Shown: positions 1 through 11,325, counted from the stretch's first letter. The stretch is 64,000 nt of DNA from Mycoplasmoides alvi ATCC 29626 (GCF_000701785.1 NZ_JNJU01000002.1:62001-126000), one strand, 5' to 3'. A program made the numbers and translations. The notes: generated from the sequence alone by a model not told the origin.

Positions 1-77
1 GATAAGCAAGCATAAACAAATTTTTTTTCTAATGACTAAAATAAAATGAACTTCAAAAATAAAAAGGAACTTAAACT

Positions 78-578
78 ATGAATGATTATTTAATAATTGT
101 TGGTAGTAACTCACCCAATTCAATTAATAATAAAATTGCGATGCAATTGCAAAATAAAATCAATTGTGATTTAATTTATTTAAAAGATTATGATGTACCA
201 TTGTATAGCATTATGATTGAAAATCAAGGCATACCAAAACTAATTAAAGATCTAGAAAATAGATTAAAAAAATATAAAACAATTATTTTGTTTACTCCAG
301 AGCACAATGGATATTTACCAAGTTTTGTTAAAAATATTTTTGACTGATTAAGTAGAGACTTTAACTTTAAAAATGGTCAATATTTTAATGATCAAAGTCT
401 TTTTATAGTTTGTGTGTCTCCAGGTCCTAGTGGTGGAGAAAGTGTTCGTAAAATTTCTAGTAACTTATTAAAATACAGTGGTGCTAAAATAATTGGTACA
501 TATGGAATTGGTTCATATTCAGATGATAAAAACTTTAATTATGATATCCAAAAAATTCAAAATTATATTATGAATTAA
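78..578 (+). CDS. NADPH-dependent FMN reductase-like flavoprotein
   Basis: The 166-aa product has a flavodoxin-like fold typical of NAD(P)H-dependent FMN/quinone reductases. Near the start it has a glycine/serine phosphate-binding loop (GSNSPNSINNKIA). Around residues 74-90 it has the family pattern TPEHNG...P..VKN.FDW, where the Trp is a UGA codon. A second conserved stretch, SPGPSGGE, follows. An AAAGGAA ribosome binding site lies just before the ATG. The 3' end overlaps the end of the convergent rpe gene by 11 bases. The role is probably cytosolic flavin-dependent electron transfer; the substrate cannot be read from sequence. Confidence 0.8.
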
Positions 579-1269
579 AGGGATTTCATAATGATCCAGA
601 ATTTATTGAATTTAAAATTTCTTTTTTTTCATCTCATGATAAATTATGAAATCAAGATCCTGTAACAAAAACATTACCTTTTGGTCATAATTTTTTTATT
701 TCAACTGATGTAATTCCGCCATCAAATTCAATAATCGGTAATTTAATATTGTTTTTTTCGCACAATAATTGTAATTTTTTTAAATTATCCTCAACAATTG
801 AATTATATTTTTGACCACCTGTTCCAGGAATAACTGACATTAATGTAATGTAATCTACATTAGCTATTAAATTTAAATAGTTATCAAAGTTAGTGTCAAA
901 TTTAAAAGCAATTCCTGCTTTTTTATTGTGATTTTTAATGTATTTAATATACTGAAGACCATCTTCTATATTATTTAATGGTTCTACATGAAAAGAAATT
1001 CCGTCAAAAGGATAATTTATAAATTTAGTTAAATGCAATGAAATATTTTTTACCATTAAATGAACATTAACTTTAAATCCCAAAGAATACAAACTATCTA
1101 AATGAGATGTGTCAAAACCTTTAGTTCCTGTAAATTCATCCATTACATCATAATGAATATTTGTTAAACCAATTTGTTTTAAAAAAGATAGATAACTTAA
1201 ATCAAAATTATTAATTAATGGTAAAACAGAAAATGATAATTTTTTAAAATTTTTAAAATCAAAGACCAT
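568..1269 (-). CDS. rpe: Ribulose-phosphate 3-epimerase
   Basis: The 233-aa TIM-barrel protein interconverts ribulose 5-phosphate and xylulose 5-phosphate in the pentose phosphate pathway. Visible family features are H39 and D41 in HYDVMD, H70 in HLMV, a glycine-rich phosphate loop (SVIPGTGGQ), and D183 in the EFDGGI motif. An in-frame UGA follows EIKKL, and the protein runs another 38 residues to a TAA. It starts 3 bases after the pgi stop, so the two form an operon. Rpe feeds the transketolase and RpiB encoded elsewhere in the window. Confidence 0.9.
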
Positions 1270-1272
1270 TAG

Positions 1273-2562
1273 TTATTTCCTGCCCAAATATTTAAACATT
1301 ATTTTTTTATAAATTTCAACACCATTTTGATTAAAAGGATTGTGATTTAATAAAGAAGCTGACATAGCTGTTGCTATAGACAATCAATAATAAAAATAAC
1401 CAAAAGTATATGCTGATGTATCTGGAATAAAAATTTGAATAATATTTATTCCATCATCTTTGTGAGCCTTCATAACTGCATCACTAATAAGATAGTTAAC
1501 TTCATTAATAGTTTTACCAACTAAATAATCAAGTTTATCATCATTTGCAAAGGTAGACTTACTAATTTTCATATCTTTGTTTGGATTTAAAACTTTTAAA
1601 ACTGTTTCAAAAAAAATTTGCTTACCTTCTTGAAATAATTGACCCATTGAATGTAAGTCAGTTGTGCATATTGCATATGTAGGAAATAATGAATCTTGTT
1701 TTTTTCCTTCTGATTCCCCAAATAACTGTTGATGCTGTACACATAAGTATTTTAAATTAGATTCATATGTCATAAAAATTTCTACATCATATTTGAGATG
1801 TTTATACAGAAAATGTCGATATACAGCATATAAGTAAGCAGTATTGTTATATAAATCAGAAGAATTTAAATCTTGTTTTGCATCTTTTGCTCCTTGTAAA
1901 ATAGATTTAATGCCAATACCTGCCAATAATGCTGGAAACAAACCAACTGGAGTAATTGTTGAAAAACGACCACCTATATTGGAAAAAATTGGTAATATTT
2001 TATATCCATTCTTGATGCAAATATCATGCAATGTACCAACATTTGGGTCAGTAATAGCAACTATTCTTTCATAATGTTTGTTTTTATATTGTTTTTTTAT
2101 AGCTTCTCTTAAAATTCTAAAATTTAATGCAGTTTCTAAAGTTGATCCTGATTTACTAATAACAATAATACTTCAATTTTTAGTTTTTAAAGAATTCAAA
2201 TAATTAATATTTTCAGTAGATGACAAAGCATTAAAAAAACAAAAATTAATTTTTTCTTTTTGTTTATCAGCATTCACAAAATTTATAATTGCTTTAATGC
2301 CTGTATATGATCCTCCAATACCAATTATAACAACTTCATTGATACCAAATTTAAGTCATTTAGTCTTAATTTTATCCATTTCTAAGAACAAAGAAGAATG
2401 ATCTTGATCTGGATAATCAATTCAACCTAGCATTTCATGCCCTAAACAAGTTTTATTGAAAATACTTTGATGAATTTTATCTACTTTTTTTTGATACTTT
2501 TTATGGATATCAGATAAACTAATATTTTTCATTAATTCTGAACTTATATTAATTTTATTCAT
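1273..2562 (-). CDS. pgi: Glucose-6-phosphate isomerase
   Basis: The 429-aa product interconverts glucose 6-phosphate and fructose 6-phosphate. It shows the three PGI landmarks: IGGSYTG near residue 80, the sugar-phosphate loop SKSGSTLETALNF, and GGRFSTITPVGL at the domain interface. Its length is normal for the short bacterial type. Several in-frame UGA codons are read as Trp. It is the first gene of a pgi-rpe operon. A TATAAT core lies 62 bases upstream, preceded by a copy of the window's shared upstream motif. Confidence 0.92.
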
Positions 2563-2623
2563 GATAAAACCTAATTTTTTTCTAATAAAATCACAATTTA
2601 TTATTATATTAATAATAATTTAA

Positions 2624-2629
2624 ATTATA
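2624..2629 (-). promoter_or_regulatory. Extended -10 box for pgi-rpe
   Basis: On the minus strand the sequence reads TGCTATAAT, a full extended -10 element. It sits 62 bases before the pgi ATG. No convincing -35 box is seen. Confidence 0.5.
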
Positions 2630-2676
2630 GCACCATCTTTTTGTGTTTATTAGGTTATTAAAAATAATAATTGCAA

Positions 2677-2696
2677 AATTTAATATTTATGACTTT
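2677..2696 (-). promoter_or_regulatory. Weak copy of shared upstream motif (pgi)
   Basis: This stretch matches 16 of 20 positions of TGTCTAATATTTAAGACTTT. It starts 48 bases from the pgi -10 box, close to the spacing at the three better copies (11502, 41909, 63244). A chance match in AT-rich DNA is possible. Confidence 0.3.
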
Positions 2697-2852
2697 GATA
2701 AAAATTTTAAGGATTTATAAAAATACTTAGATAAATAAAATTAATTTAAGAAAATTAAGAATAACCAAATAAACAAATATTTTACTTAAAACTTATTATT
2801 AATTAAAAGTATAAGAAGCAATATCTAATTTTTGATAAAAATTAAACTTTAT

Positions 2853-3890
2853 TTAATCATGATGTTTATGACTTATGTTATTGCAATGATAATTACAATG
2901 TTCATGATTGTGGCAATTGCAAGAATTGTAATGATGTTCGTCTTTTAAATCATTTTTAATTAAATTAACATCAAAAAAAGTTACCCCATTTTCTTTTCAT
3001 ACTTTTGTTATTGTAAATTGGCAATGGCGATTAATTAAAACTTGGTTGTCATAATTAGGACCCATATTTGCTCAGTCAAAATCTGCTAAATAAGCTGCGC
3101 CACGATATTTCGCTGGGATATGAATTTTAAAAGCAACTGGGGATTTTAATGGATGAGGATTTGTAATGTTTGTATGTCACTCTGGAGCTCCAAAATTATT
3201 TACTCCAGGTAATCAACCTAAATAATTTAAAGCAGATTCTTTTGAAATACTTGTTGAAATAAAACCATTTGAAGTAATAGTTTTGCCTACACATCTTGTA
3301 TAATCATAAGAATTTGTGTTAGCATCAAAATTAATGTATGGTTTTAATTGATCATAAAATTCTGTTTCCATATACTCACAACCATGTCAAACAACATCAT
3401 CTCATGGGTAGATTGCTTTATCTAATGCCTTTTCAACTAACTTGTAATCATTTCCTCTAATTAAGTGTGGTGCATTAGAATCTAAAGTACTTTCAAAAAA
3501 ATTACAATTAGGTAAATTAACTTTGCCTGCATGTAAACCTTCATTTCAAAACATTCCTCAACCAACTGCATATAGTCCAATAGCTTGTTGTTCTGATTTG
3601 CAAAAGTAGTTAATATAATTATAATTTTTGTCCTTAAATCATTTATCATTAGATAAGTTTTTGTATCATTTTTTAAAAGCTGCTTTTAAATCTTGATCCA
3701 CTATATATGGTGTATTTTCATCATATATTTCTAATTGGTTGGTATCTGAATTAGTTTGTGAAGTTGATGTTTCATTATTTGTGACTTGTTGATTAGTACC
3801 ACAAGAAGACAAAATAGGAGCAAGAACTGCTACCATCCCCAATAATGAACTTCCAAAAATAAGAAATTTATACTTTTTAATTTTCTTCAT
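2853..3890 (-). CDS. Lipoprotein with ADP-ribosyltransferase-like domain and His/Cys-rich tail
   Basis: The 345-aa product starts with a lipoprotein signal peptide ending in LSSC, so it is probably anchored outside the membrane. The body resembles the ADP-ribosyltransferase toxin fold (R-STS-ExE type): R145 in LIRGNDY, then NGFISTS with STS at 212-214, then YDNQVLINRHCQF where ExE-LLP is expected. At that third site D281-N282-Q283 replaces ExE, so the catalytic Glu appears to be lost. The last 27 residues hold nine His and four Cys, which suggests metal binding. The ATG at 3890 is chosen over an upstream in-frame one because it gives a normal signal peptide. The ART assignment is inference from motifs only, and the R-to-STS and STS-to-ExE spacings are longer than usual. 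Confidence 0.55.
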
Positions 3891-4036
3891 AAAACTACTT
3901 CTCTCAAAATTTATTGCAAATATACACAAATAAACAATTTGTTCATAAATTATTTTCAATTGTTTTAATAACCATCTTTTTAAACTACCTCTAAAATGCT
4001 TAACTTAAGTATTTATAAATTTAAAAATATTTTTTA

Positions 4037-4044
4037 ATTATAAT
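4037..4044. promoter_or_regulatory. Shared divergent TATAAT core between two lipoprotein genes
   Basis: The octamer ATTATAAT holds a TATAAT on each strand. The plus copy (4039-4044) is 42 bases from the ATG at 4086. The minus copy (4037-4042) is about 150 bases from the ATG at 3890. Use of both is inferred. Confidence 0.4.
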
Positions 4045-4085
4045 AACAATAAATTTAACACAATTTTATAGGATTGTAAATATTC

Positions 4086-5280
4086 ATGAGCACTAAGAGA
4101 GAGAGAGAGAAGATTTAACTTTAAACTAAAGTTATTAATACCAATTTTACTAATACCAACAATTAGTTTTCCAATATTAGCAACTAATTGTAGTAATAAT
4201 AACCAACCTAACAACAACAATAATAATAATAATAATGATGATGATACAAATTCACAAAAAATAAAGTTAGGTGATAAGGTAGAAATTTTACTTAACAATA
4301 CTGAAAGTGTTTATGGACCAATTACAGAAATTTTAAATAATGGTTTAAGAATTTCAAATAATTTTTATTTAAATTCTGATATTAAAACAATAAAACTATT
4401 TACTTTTAAAATTGGAGAAAACATTCAAATTAGTTGTGACGCCTTAAATAAATTTGGCATCCTTACAAACATAACACAAGATGGATTAATACTAAACAAT
4501 AATGAAACTTATGCATGAAATTCTTTAAATTTAGTTAAACCATTACCCTTTCAATTAAAAGATTGTATCCTTGTTAATCGTGAAAATGATGGTTATTATG
4601 GTTGTGTTACATTAATAAATACTGATGGTATTAAATTATCATTTAATAGCCAGGAAAAAATGTTGCCATGAGAAAATATTTATTCTATTTTGGGACCTGA
4701 AAAAATTGACATTAATGATTTTGTTAAAGTTACTACAAAAAATAATTGCACTTTTTATGGTTCTATTACTAAATTAGATTCAAAAATAAATTGGTCTAAA
4801 TTTAGTCTCAAAACCATAAGCAATAAAAATAAAGATTTATCATGAAATTATGTTATTAATTTTGAAAAATCTAAAAAACTTTCAATTGGTGATCTAGTTT
4901 ATGTTAAGTGAACTTCTTTAAATGATAATCCTGATGATATTTATTATGGATATATTGATGAAATTCCTGATTGTAATGGTGGTCTAGTAGGAGATTGCGT
5001 GTCAGTACCACCATATGCTTCATATTGCTTAAACTCTCCTATAACTAATTATTCAAACAAATATTTTCTTAGTGCAGAAGGAATAAGTAATATTGAAATT
5101 GCTCCAAAATTACAAATTAACTTAACTGATAATCACATTTATAAAGTAACACTGAATACAGGAGAAGAAATTATCGGAAAACTTAATGGAAAAGCTTCTT
5201 CTGCTTTTTACATTATATTAATAGATAGAAATAATAAATTACATGAAATTAAATGATCATCTATTGTTGATATTAGTTAA
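4086..5280 (+). CDS. Phase-variable repeat lipoprotein, out of frame as sequenced
   Basis: An ATG at 4086 opens a frame that enters an (AG)7 tract at 4096-4109 and stops at a TAA at 4116 after ten codons. Adding one AG unit (or losing two) joins this start to a long frame. That frame begins MSTKRERERRFNFKLK, continues with a hydrophobic signal, LATNC, then an Asn/Asp-rich linker, and ends at 5280 (398 aa). The mature part appears to hold about six modules of 45-60 residues of the form GD.V.I..x..YG.I..I...G, like small SH3-type beta barrels. The in-frame tract and intact downstream frame argue for a phase switch caught OFF rather than a dead gene. Asn before the lipid Cys is unusual. Function is unknown. 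Confidence 0.7.
4096..4110 (+). repeat. AG dinucleotide tract, (AG)7A
   Basis: Seven AG units lie four codons after the ATG of the lipoprotein gene. The unit length is not a multiple of three, so slippage changes the reading frame. Eight or five units restore the long frame. Confidence 0.85.
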
Positions 5281-5306
5281 ATAAAATTAAGAAATCATAC
5301 TATTCT

Positions 5307-6065
5307 TTATCATTTATATTGCAAACTTTCTTTGAAACATAAAGTATCACCATAAATACTACTTAATTTTCTAGTATTAATAATTAATTTAGCATCTCCA
5401 GAGTCAACTATTTTCCCTTTACTAATTAAAATAACATTAGATTTTAATAATGTTGCATGATTAGGATTGTGTGTTGAAAAAATAATTGTTTTATTTTCTT
5501 GCTTATTAATATCATTCAATGTTAATAAAATTTCATTTTCTTTGTTTAAATCAAGTGATGCAGTTGGTTCATCTAAAATAATTGTTTCTGCATTTTGAAG
5601 CAAAGCAACACAAATATTTACTAATCTTCTTTGACCACCAGAAAGTTCACCTAACTTTTTTGTCATTAAATGATCAATTTTTCATTTTTGAGCATTTTCA
5701 TATATTGCTTCTATTTGTTTCTTTGATGGCACATTATAAAATTTAATTGAATTTACAATTCCATAAGTTAAATAATCTTTAACAAGAACATCATGGGCTT
5801 GATCAAGATTTTGTGAAACATAAGAAATTAATTTACTTTTATCATAAATTTTTGTTTTTCTAAAATTTAGATTGTCATAAAAAATTGAACCTTCATAATC
5901 ACTATTTATTCCTGCTAATATTTTAATTAAAGTTGTCTTTCCAGAACCATTAAGACCTAAAATAATATTTATACTGCCTTTTTCAATTGAAAAAGACAAA
6001 TTATTTAAAATATAATTTCCACGCTTGATATATTTAAAAAATAAATTTTCTACTTTAAATGACAT
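5307..6065 (-). CDS. FecE/FhuC-type ABC transporter ATP-binding protein
   Basis: The 252-aa ATPase energises the importer whose binding protein and permease lie just upstream. Walker A is GLNGSGKT (37-44), the signature is LSGGQ (141-145), and Walker B is IILDEPTASLD, followed by an STHN switch. A terminal UGA (Trp) precedes the true TAA. Its ATG overlaps the permease 3' end by 11 bases, indicating translational coupling. The family imports iron chelates, haem or vitamin B12; the substrate is not determined. Confidence 0.88.
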
Positions 6066-7070
6066 AGTTGCCCTTACGTTTTGTCAACAATATACCAATA
6101 AATATAACTCCACCAAAAATACCTGTAATTGCACTTAAAGGAATTTCTTGAGAAGTAAAAGATCTAGAAAGAATATCTGTAAAAATCATAAATATGCCAC
6201 CAAAGGTTATGCATAATGGAACATTCTTAGCTGTATCCTTACCTGATACTAACCTAACAATATGGGGAATAATTAAACCAACCCATGATATAGTTCCACA
6301 AAATGCAACTGTTGATGCTGTTAATAATGTAGAAATTGCAATAATTGCATATTTATAAAATGAATAATTAATTCCTTTTGTTTGTGCTAGTTCTCTACCT
6401 AAAGAAGCAATATTAATTCTTCATCTAAAAAGCAAAATAATAATTGTGCAACCCAAAATAATTGGTGTTAAAACATAAACTTTATTAAATGATGAATTAG
6501 CAAATGATCCCATTAATCAATATGTGATGCTGGATAATTGCACTTCATCTTTTGCCAAATATTTTGTAAAAGCAAGAGCAGATGACATGAAAGCACTAAC
6601 AATAACTCCAGAAATAAGAAAAATTGTAGACTTTGAATTTTTGAACAATTTTGAAATAAAAACTGTTAAAAAAACAGCACCTAAGCCGAATAAAAAAGCA
6701 AATACACTAATAAAAACACTAGGAATATTAGCAACTATTGAAATTGCAGCACCAAAACCTGAACCATTGCTAACTCCCAACAAGTCAGGTGATGTTAGTT
6801 TGTTTTGAAATATTTCCTGATATAGCAATCCTGATAAACTTAAAGCAATCCCAGATAAACAAGCAATTATTGTTCTTGGTAATCGTAAATTAACAATAAC
6901 ATTTCTTTCAGTTACAAAACCTTCGTCTCCTGTGAAGGTAGCATGAAAAAAATCAATAGGATTGATGGTGTACCTACCTACCATTAATGCAATAAAAAAA
7001 ATTGTTATTAATAAAAAAATAGAAACTATTAAAAAAATTAAATTTTTTTACTTATAAAAATTTTCTTCAT
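6055..7070 (-). CDS. FecCD-type ABC permease, interrupted by a one-base frameshift near its start
   Basis: From residue 14 onward this is a polytopic permease of the FecCD family (VGRYTINPIDFFHA, RLPRTIIACLSGIALSLSGLLYQ, GVSNGSGFGAAI). The long frame has no ATG at its beginning. A start at 7070, 13 bases after the binding-protein stop, reads MKKIFISKK and then meets a TAA. It would join the long frame if the A7 run at 7043-7049 had eight bases, giving 338 aa. This is either a sequencing error, a recent mutation or a homopolymer phase switch. Several UGA codons encode Trp. Confidence 0.75.
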
Positions 7071-7082
7071 CTCTGTATATCT

Positions 7083-8165
7083 TTAATATAAACTCTTCCC
7101 TGTTGGACCAAAACCATGCAGCATTCATCCAATTTTTTCATCAGTTATGTCATAATTAAAATAATATTTCAAACTTTCTTTTAATAATTTTGGAATATCA
7201 TATTTAAATAATTCAGGATAAATTTTATTTGCTTGATCATAAAAGAAAATTGGTGTAGCAATAGATAATTGTTCAAAAGCTGTAAAACCTATTGGAATAT
7301 TAAAAATTTTGTTATTTTGAACAGCAGATAAAGTTTTATATTTATCATTTGATTTAATTAAACTAATATTTTTATTTTGATATATCCCCCCACAAACAAT
7401 ATAATCTGGATTAAATTTGATTATGTCTTCATCTGATGGTGCTGTTTTATCATCACCTAAACCCTTGCTATAATCATTTAATCCTAAAACCCGATATCCA
7501 TATTCAGTAAATGAACCTATTGTATCTGTATAATTAATTCCTTTATCTTTATCACCACGGACATAAAAAACTTTTTTTTCAGTAATATTAGATTCTTTAA
7601 TTTTTTCATATACATCATTAATTGCACTTTCAACATCTGATTTTCATTTTGTTGCTCTTTCTTTAGCAATTGAACTATCTCAAATAGTTGTAATAATGTC
7701 ACTATACTTATAAATAAAATTATCAAATGTAGGTGTTCCATATAAACTAATCGTAATTGCATTTAACCCTGCATTCCGATAACTTTCAGCAATAGCTTTA
7801 GTAGGAGCAAAAATTAAATCAACTCCATCTTTTAACAAATCTTCTACACTAGGATTATATGCTAATTCTTTAACTTTAGATGACTCTGGATAAATTTCAT
7901 TTACTCATGGATTAGTCAATGTTCCTTTGTATGCACCATAAACATTATCAAATAATCCATATCCTAACAACAAATCATAACTACACCTTGATATGCATGC
8001 AACCTTTTTAGGATTTTTAGGAACTTTTACTTTTGCTCCAACAGGATCAATTATTTCAACCATTTGGTTTTGTGAAATAGAAACTGAACATGAAGAAAGA
8101 CATAAAGTAAATAATGAAACAAAAATTAATAACAAATATTTAACATTTATTTTTCTCTTTTTCAT
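7083..8165 (-). CDS. FecB-like substrate-binding lipoprotein of ABC importer
   Basis: The 360-aa product has a lipoprotein signal (KKRKINVKYLLL..., LSSC) and a class III binding-protein architecture. The N lobe begins DPVGAKVKVPKNPKKVACI and the C lobe contains KFNPDYIVCGG. It should capture an iron-type ligand at the outer membrane face and deliver it to the permease encoded 13 bases downstream. It is the first gene of a three-gene operon (binding protein, permease, ATPase). Confidence 0.85.
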
Positions 8166-8745
8166 AGAATAAACATCATTTCAAAATTATTTATAAACAA
8201 ACCTTAATCATTCTAAAAAAAAGCATTTTGTTTAACAAATCTAGTTTATTTATATCTAACATTTATGGCATAAATCTTTTATTTTAGCCATATGATTAAA
8301 TAAATTAGTTGATAAAAATTGCTTATAAAATTTTTAATTATTAATTTAGAGCACAATAAATATTGAAAATAATTAAATTAACTTATTGATATATATAGTT
8401 AAAAATTATGTAAAAAATTACTTAAACAATATCATAACCTATCAATTATTTTTGTCTTTAAAAAAACAAAATATTGATTTAAATGAATAGATGATGATTA
8501 TATTGATACCTATATATCTAAAATTTATAGTAACCAATATATTAAACCAAAAATACATAAATAAAAAGTTATTCATAAAATGCACTGTTACATTAAATGA
8601 ATAGCTTTCTAAAATTAATTAGATAAATGCAATCATAAATATTTAAATTTTTATTATTCTATGAAACAAACACACTAGATAAAAATTAATAATAAAAATA
8701 TTAAATAAAATTAGATATTACTAATTGATTTATAACTTAAAGGAA
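8166..8745. other. 580-bp AT-rich intergenic region
   Basis: It separates the importer operon from the DUF885 lipoprotein gene, both on the minus strand. No gene, RNA or clear terminator is recognised. A plus-strand stretch at 8403-8566 stays open with UGA as Trp and includes WFKWIDDDYID, but has no start codon. Confidence 0.5.
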
Positions 8746-11325
8746 TTAAAGTGAATAACACTTTTTAACTTGATTTTGTAGAACCTCTAATGGAATTTCA
8801 CCATTTTTAAGAACTAAATCAAAAAAGCGTTTTGATTCTGAACTATTGCTAGACAAAGAAGTATTTAATTTTGCTTCTACTGCTTTATATAATTCTTCAA
8901 AGACAATTTTACCAAGCATATAACCCGTAGCTTGTGATGGCATAACTAAATATCTAACAGATTCTGAATTAATATCACCAATAGATAATGCAGAATTTTT
9001 ACTAATATAATCTCTTACTTGTTTAATTGAAGCACCTAATGGAAGTTCATTATTAGAAGTGACACTTTCACTATCACTACTTGAATGATGATAAGCAACA
9101 TCAACACATAAACGCATGTTTCTTAATTGAGATTCATTTAAAAAACCATAATATTGAAGCATATTCCCTAATGTTATTGCATTTTGTAATTTTTCATCAC
9201 TATTATCATTACCTTTTGCTTTTAAATAATAAACACCATTATGTAAATTTTTCATAGTTTGGGTTAATTCAGAAACTTTTTTATCTTTATCAAAATTCGG
9301 TATTAATCCTTTGGCATTTAATCAATTTTGAGGCATTCTTGTATTTGCATTTAAATCAGAACCATAAACACCTAGTTCGTTTGCATATCATTCTGTAAAT
9401 ACTGCTCACCCTTCATGAAAAGCATCATTAACAAAAGTATATCCTGGACCATCTTGATTAGAACCATCTTTACCTTGTAAATATTCGGTTCAATATTCTT
9501 GCTGAGTATGATGTCCCATTTTACCTTCATGAGTAGTTAATGAACTAATAGATCACTTTGGCAACGAATAATATGGATCGCAATTGTATTGGAATTGACA
9601 TGAACCCCTTGGTCCTTCCATTCCTACACCAATATCTTCTCTAATATTGTAATTATATGGTGATAATACATAGTCCTTTATTTGATTAAACATACTGTTA
9701 TATAATGGATCTGTTGTATTTTTAAAATTTGTATAATCTTCTAGTGATTTCACTGCACCTGCAAGTGCTTCATTACCAGTAATAGTTCCTGTAGTTGAAC
9801 CATTAATTGTATTTTTATTTTCTCAATGACTCTTATAACCTTGTGTTTCAATAATAGACTTATATTTTTGAATTGTTGGATTTGCTGGACTTAATCAATA
9901 AGATCTAACATATTTATCTAGATCAGATTGTTCTAAATGCTCACGACCTCAGAAAAAATCTTCTTGATTAAGTCATTTATTAAATTTTGTAAATGGATCA
10001 GAGTCATTTAAAGTAATTTCTTGTGGCTTATTAGTTCCAATCCCATCATCATCATACCAAATTTTACTTTGGGCACTAGGATCAATAATTGCAAATGATT
10101 TATTTGCAATATCTAGCATATTTACTTTTGAAGCATTAGTTAATTCTATTCCTTGTTGATAAATGTCTAATGCACTTGTATTAACTGAATTATTACTAAA
10201 TAGTAATTGTTGATATACATCATTAGGTTTAACTTTTGTATTCTTTAATTGCATAAAACCAATGCCGACATTTTTAGCATTTAAATCACTTGATGTAATA
10301 TTTACCCCATAAATTTTGGTTCCATTAGCTGCAATAATAACCTTTTCACTTTGTTCTGCTGAATCAATTTGTTTTGACAATGTTAGATCTGAACTAACAT
10401 GGGTTCCAAATGATGATGAGTGATTATAATAAGTTGTACAATACCAAGTAACAAAATCTTTTAAAGCTTTTTTTAGTTCATTTATATTACTAGTAATATT
10501 TGATTTTTGATTAGAATCCAAGTAATCAATATTGTTTATTGTATTAGACAAAGTTTCAAAATCATCTTTATTGGATTGAATATTTAATAAATCTTTGATT
10601 GAAATTGAATTTTGATTAGAAGAAGATGCAAAAGTATTTATTTGATCCATATAAAATGTAGTTAAAAATTGATAAATCAAATATTTTTTTGCAATTGTTG
10701 ATGGCATATATCCATATCTATCTGCTCCATAATTCATAATATTTTTGTAATTATTTAAAATATCTTTACATTTAGCTAATTTATCAGATAAATTTAAAAC
10801 CAAATCTTTATCTGGTTTACTAGATAAATCTGGATCACCAGTTTGATCATTTAGTGGATAAATATTTAAAGCGGATTTAACATAATCATTAATGTGATTT
10901 GATGATGAAGACAAAATACCTTTGTTACGAATAGGATTTGCACCTAAATATATTATTCCTGCTTTAATATTGTTGATTTTATTTTGTCATTGAAAAATGA
11001 ATGAATCAATTCAAATAGATTCATCAGTTGTTAAATTCAATTCATTTTTTAAATTTTTTAATGCATTTATTGCATTTTGACTATTAGAAATTAAAGAATC
11101 AAATACACTTTCTGGATTTGGATTATTAGGATTAAAAATCGGTAACTCAGAATCGTCATTTTGCAAATATGCATGTTCTTTAGAAATAAAATCATTATTT
11201 AAAGTTAAAATTCTTTGGGAATCACTAACATTATTACAAGATATTGAAACAATGGATATACTAGAAATCATTAAGGTTGACATCAACAAACTAAGACTAA
11301 TTTTACTTATTTTTCTTTTTTTCAT
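8746..11325 (-). CDS. DUF885-family lipoprotein, probable metal-dependent peptidase
   Basis: The 859-aa product has a lipoprotein signal ending SISC and a C-terminal DUF885 domain. The expected metal-site motif appears as HEGKMGHH (599-606), followed by HEGWAVFTEWYANELG with EGWA at 638-641. Later come RLCVDVAYHH and QATGYMLGK, all hallmarks of the family. The N-terminal 400 residues are Ser/Asn-rich and poorly recognised. A surface peptidase that supplies peptides or amino acids is a reasonable inference. It has its own promoter (TATAAT at 11446) and a copy of the shared upstream motif. Confidence 0.8.

Noticed and set aside
560-846. Long plus-strand open frame overlapping the flavin reductase end, suggesting a frameshifted C terminus
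   Set aside because: It is the antisense shadow of the rpe C terminus, which has the conserved residues; the flavin reductase ends normally at 578.
4038-4298. Leucine-rich minus-strand frame opposite the phase-variable lipoprotein
   Set aside because: It is the complement of Asn/AAT-rich and AG-repeat sequence, without any family pattern.
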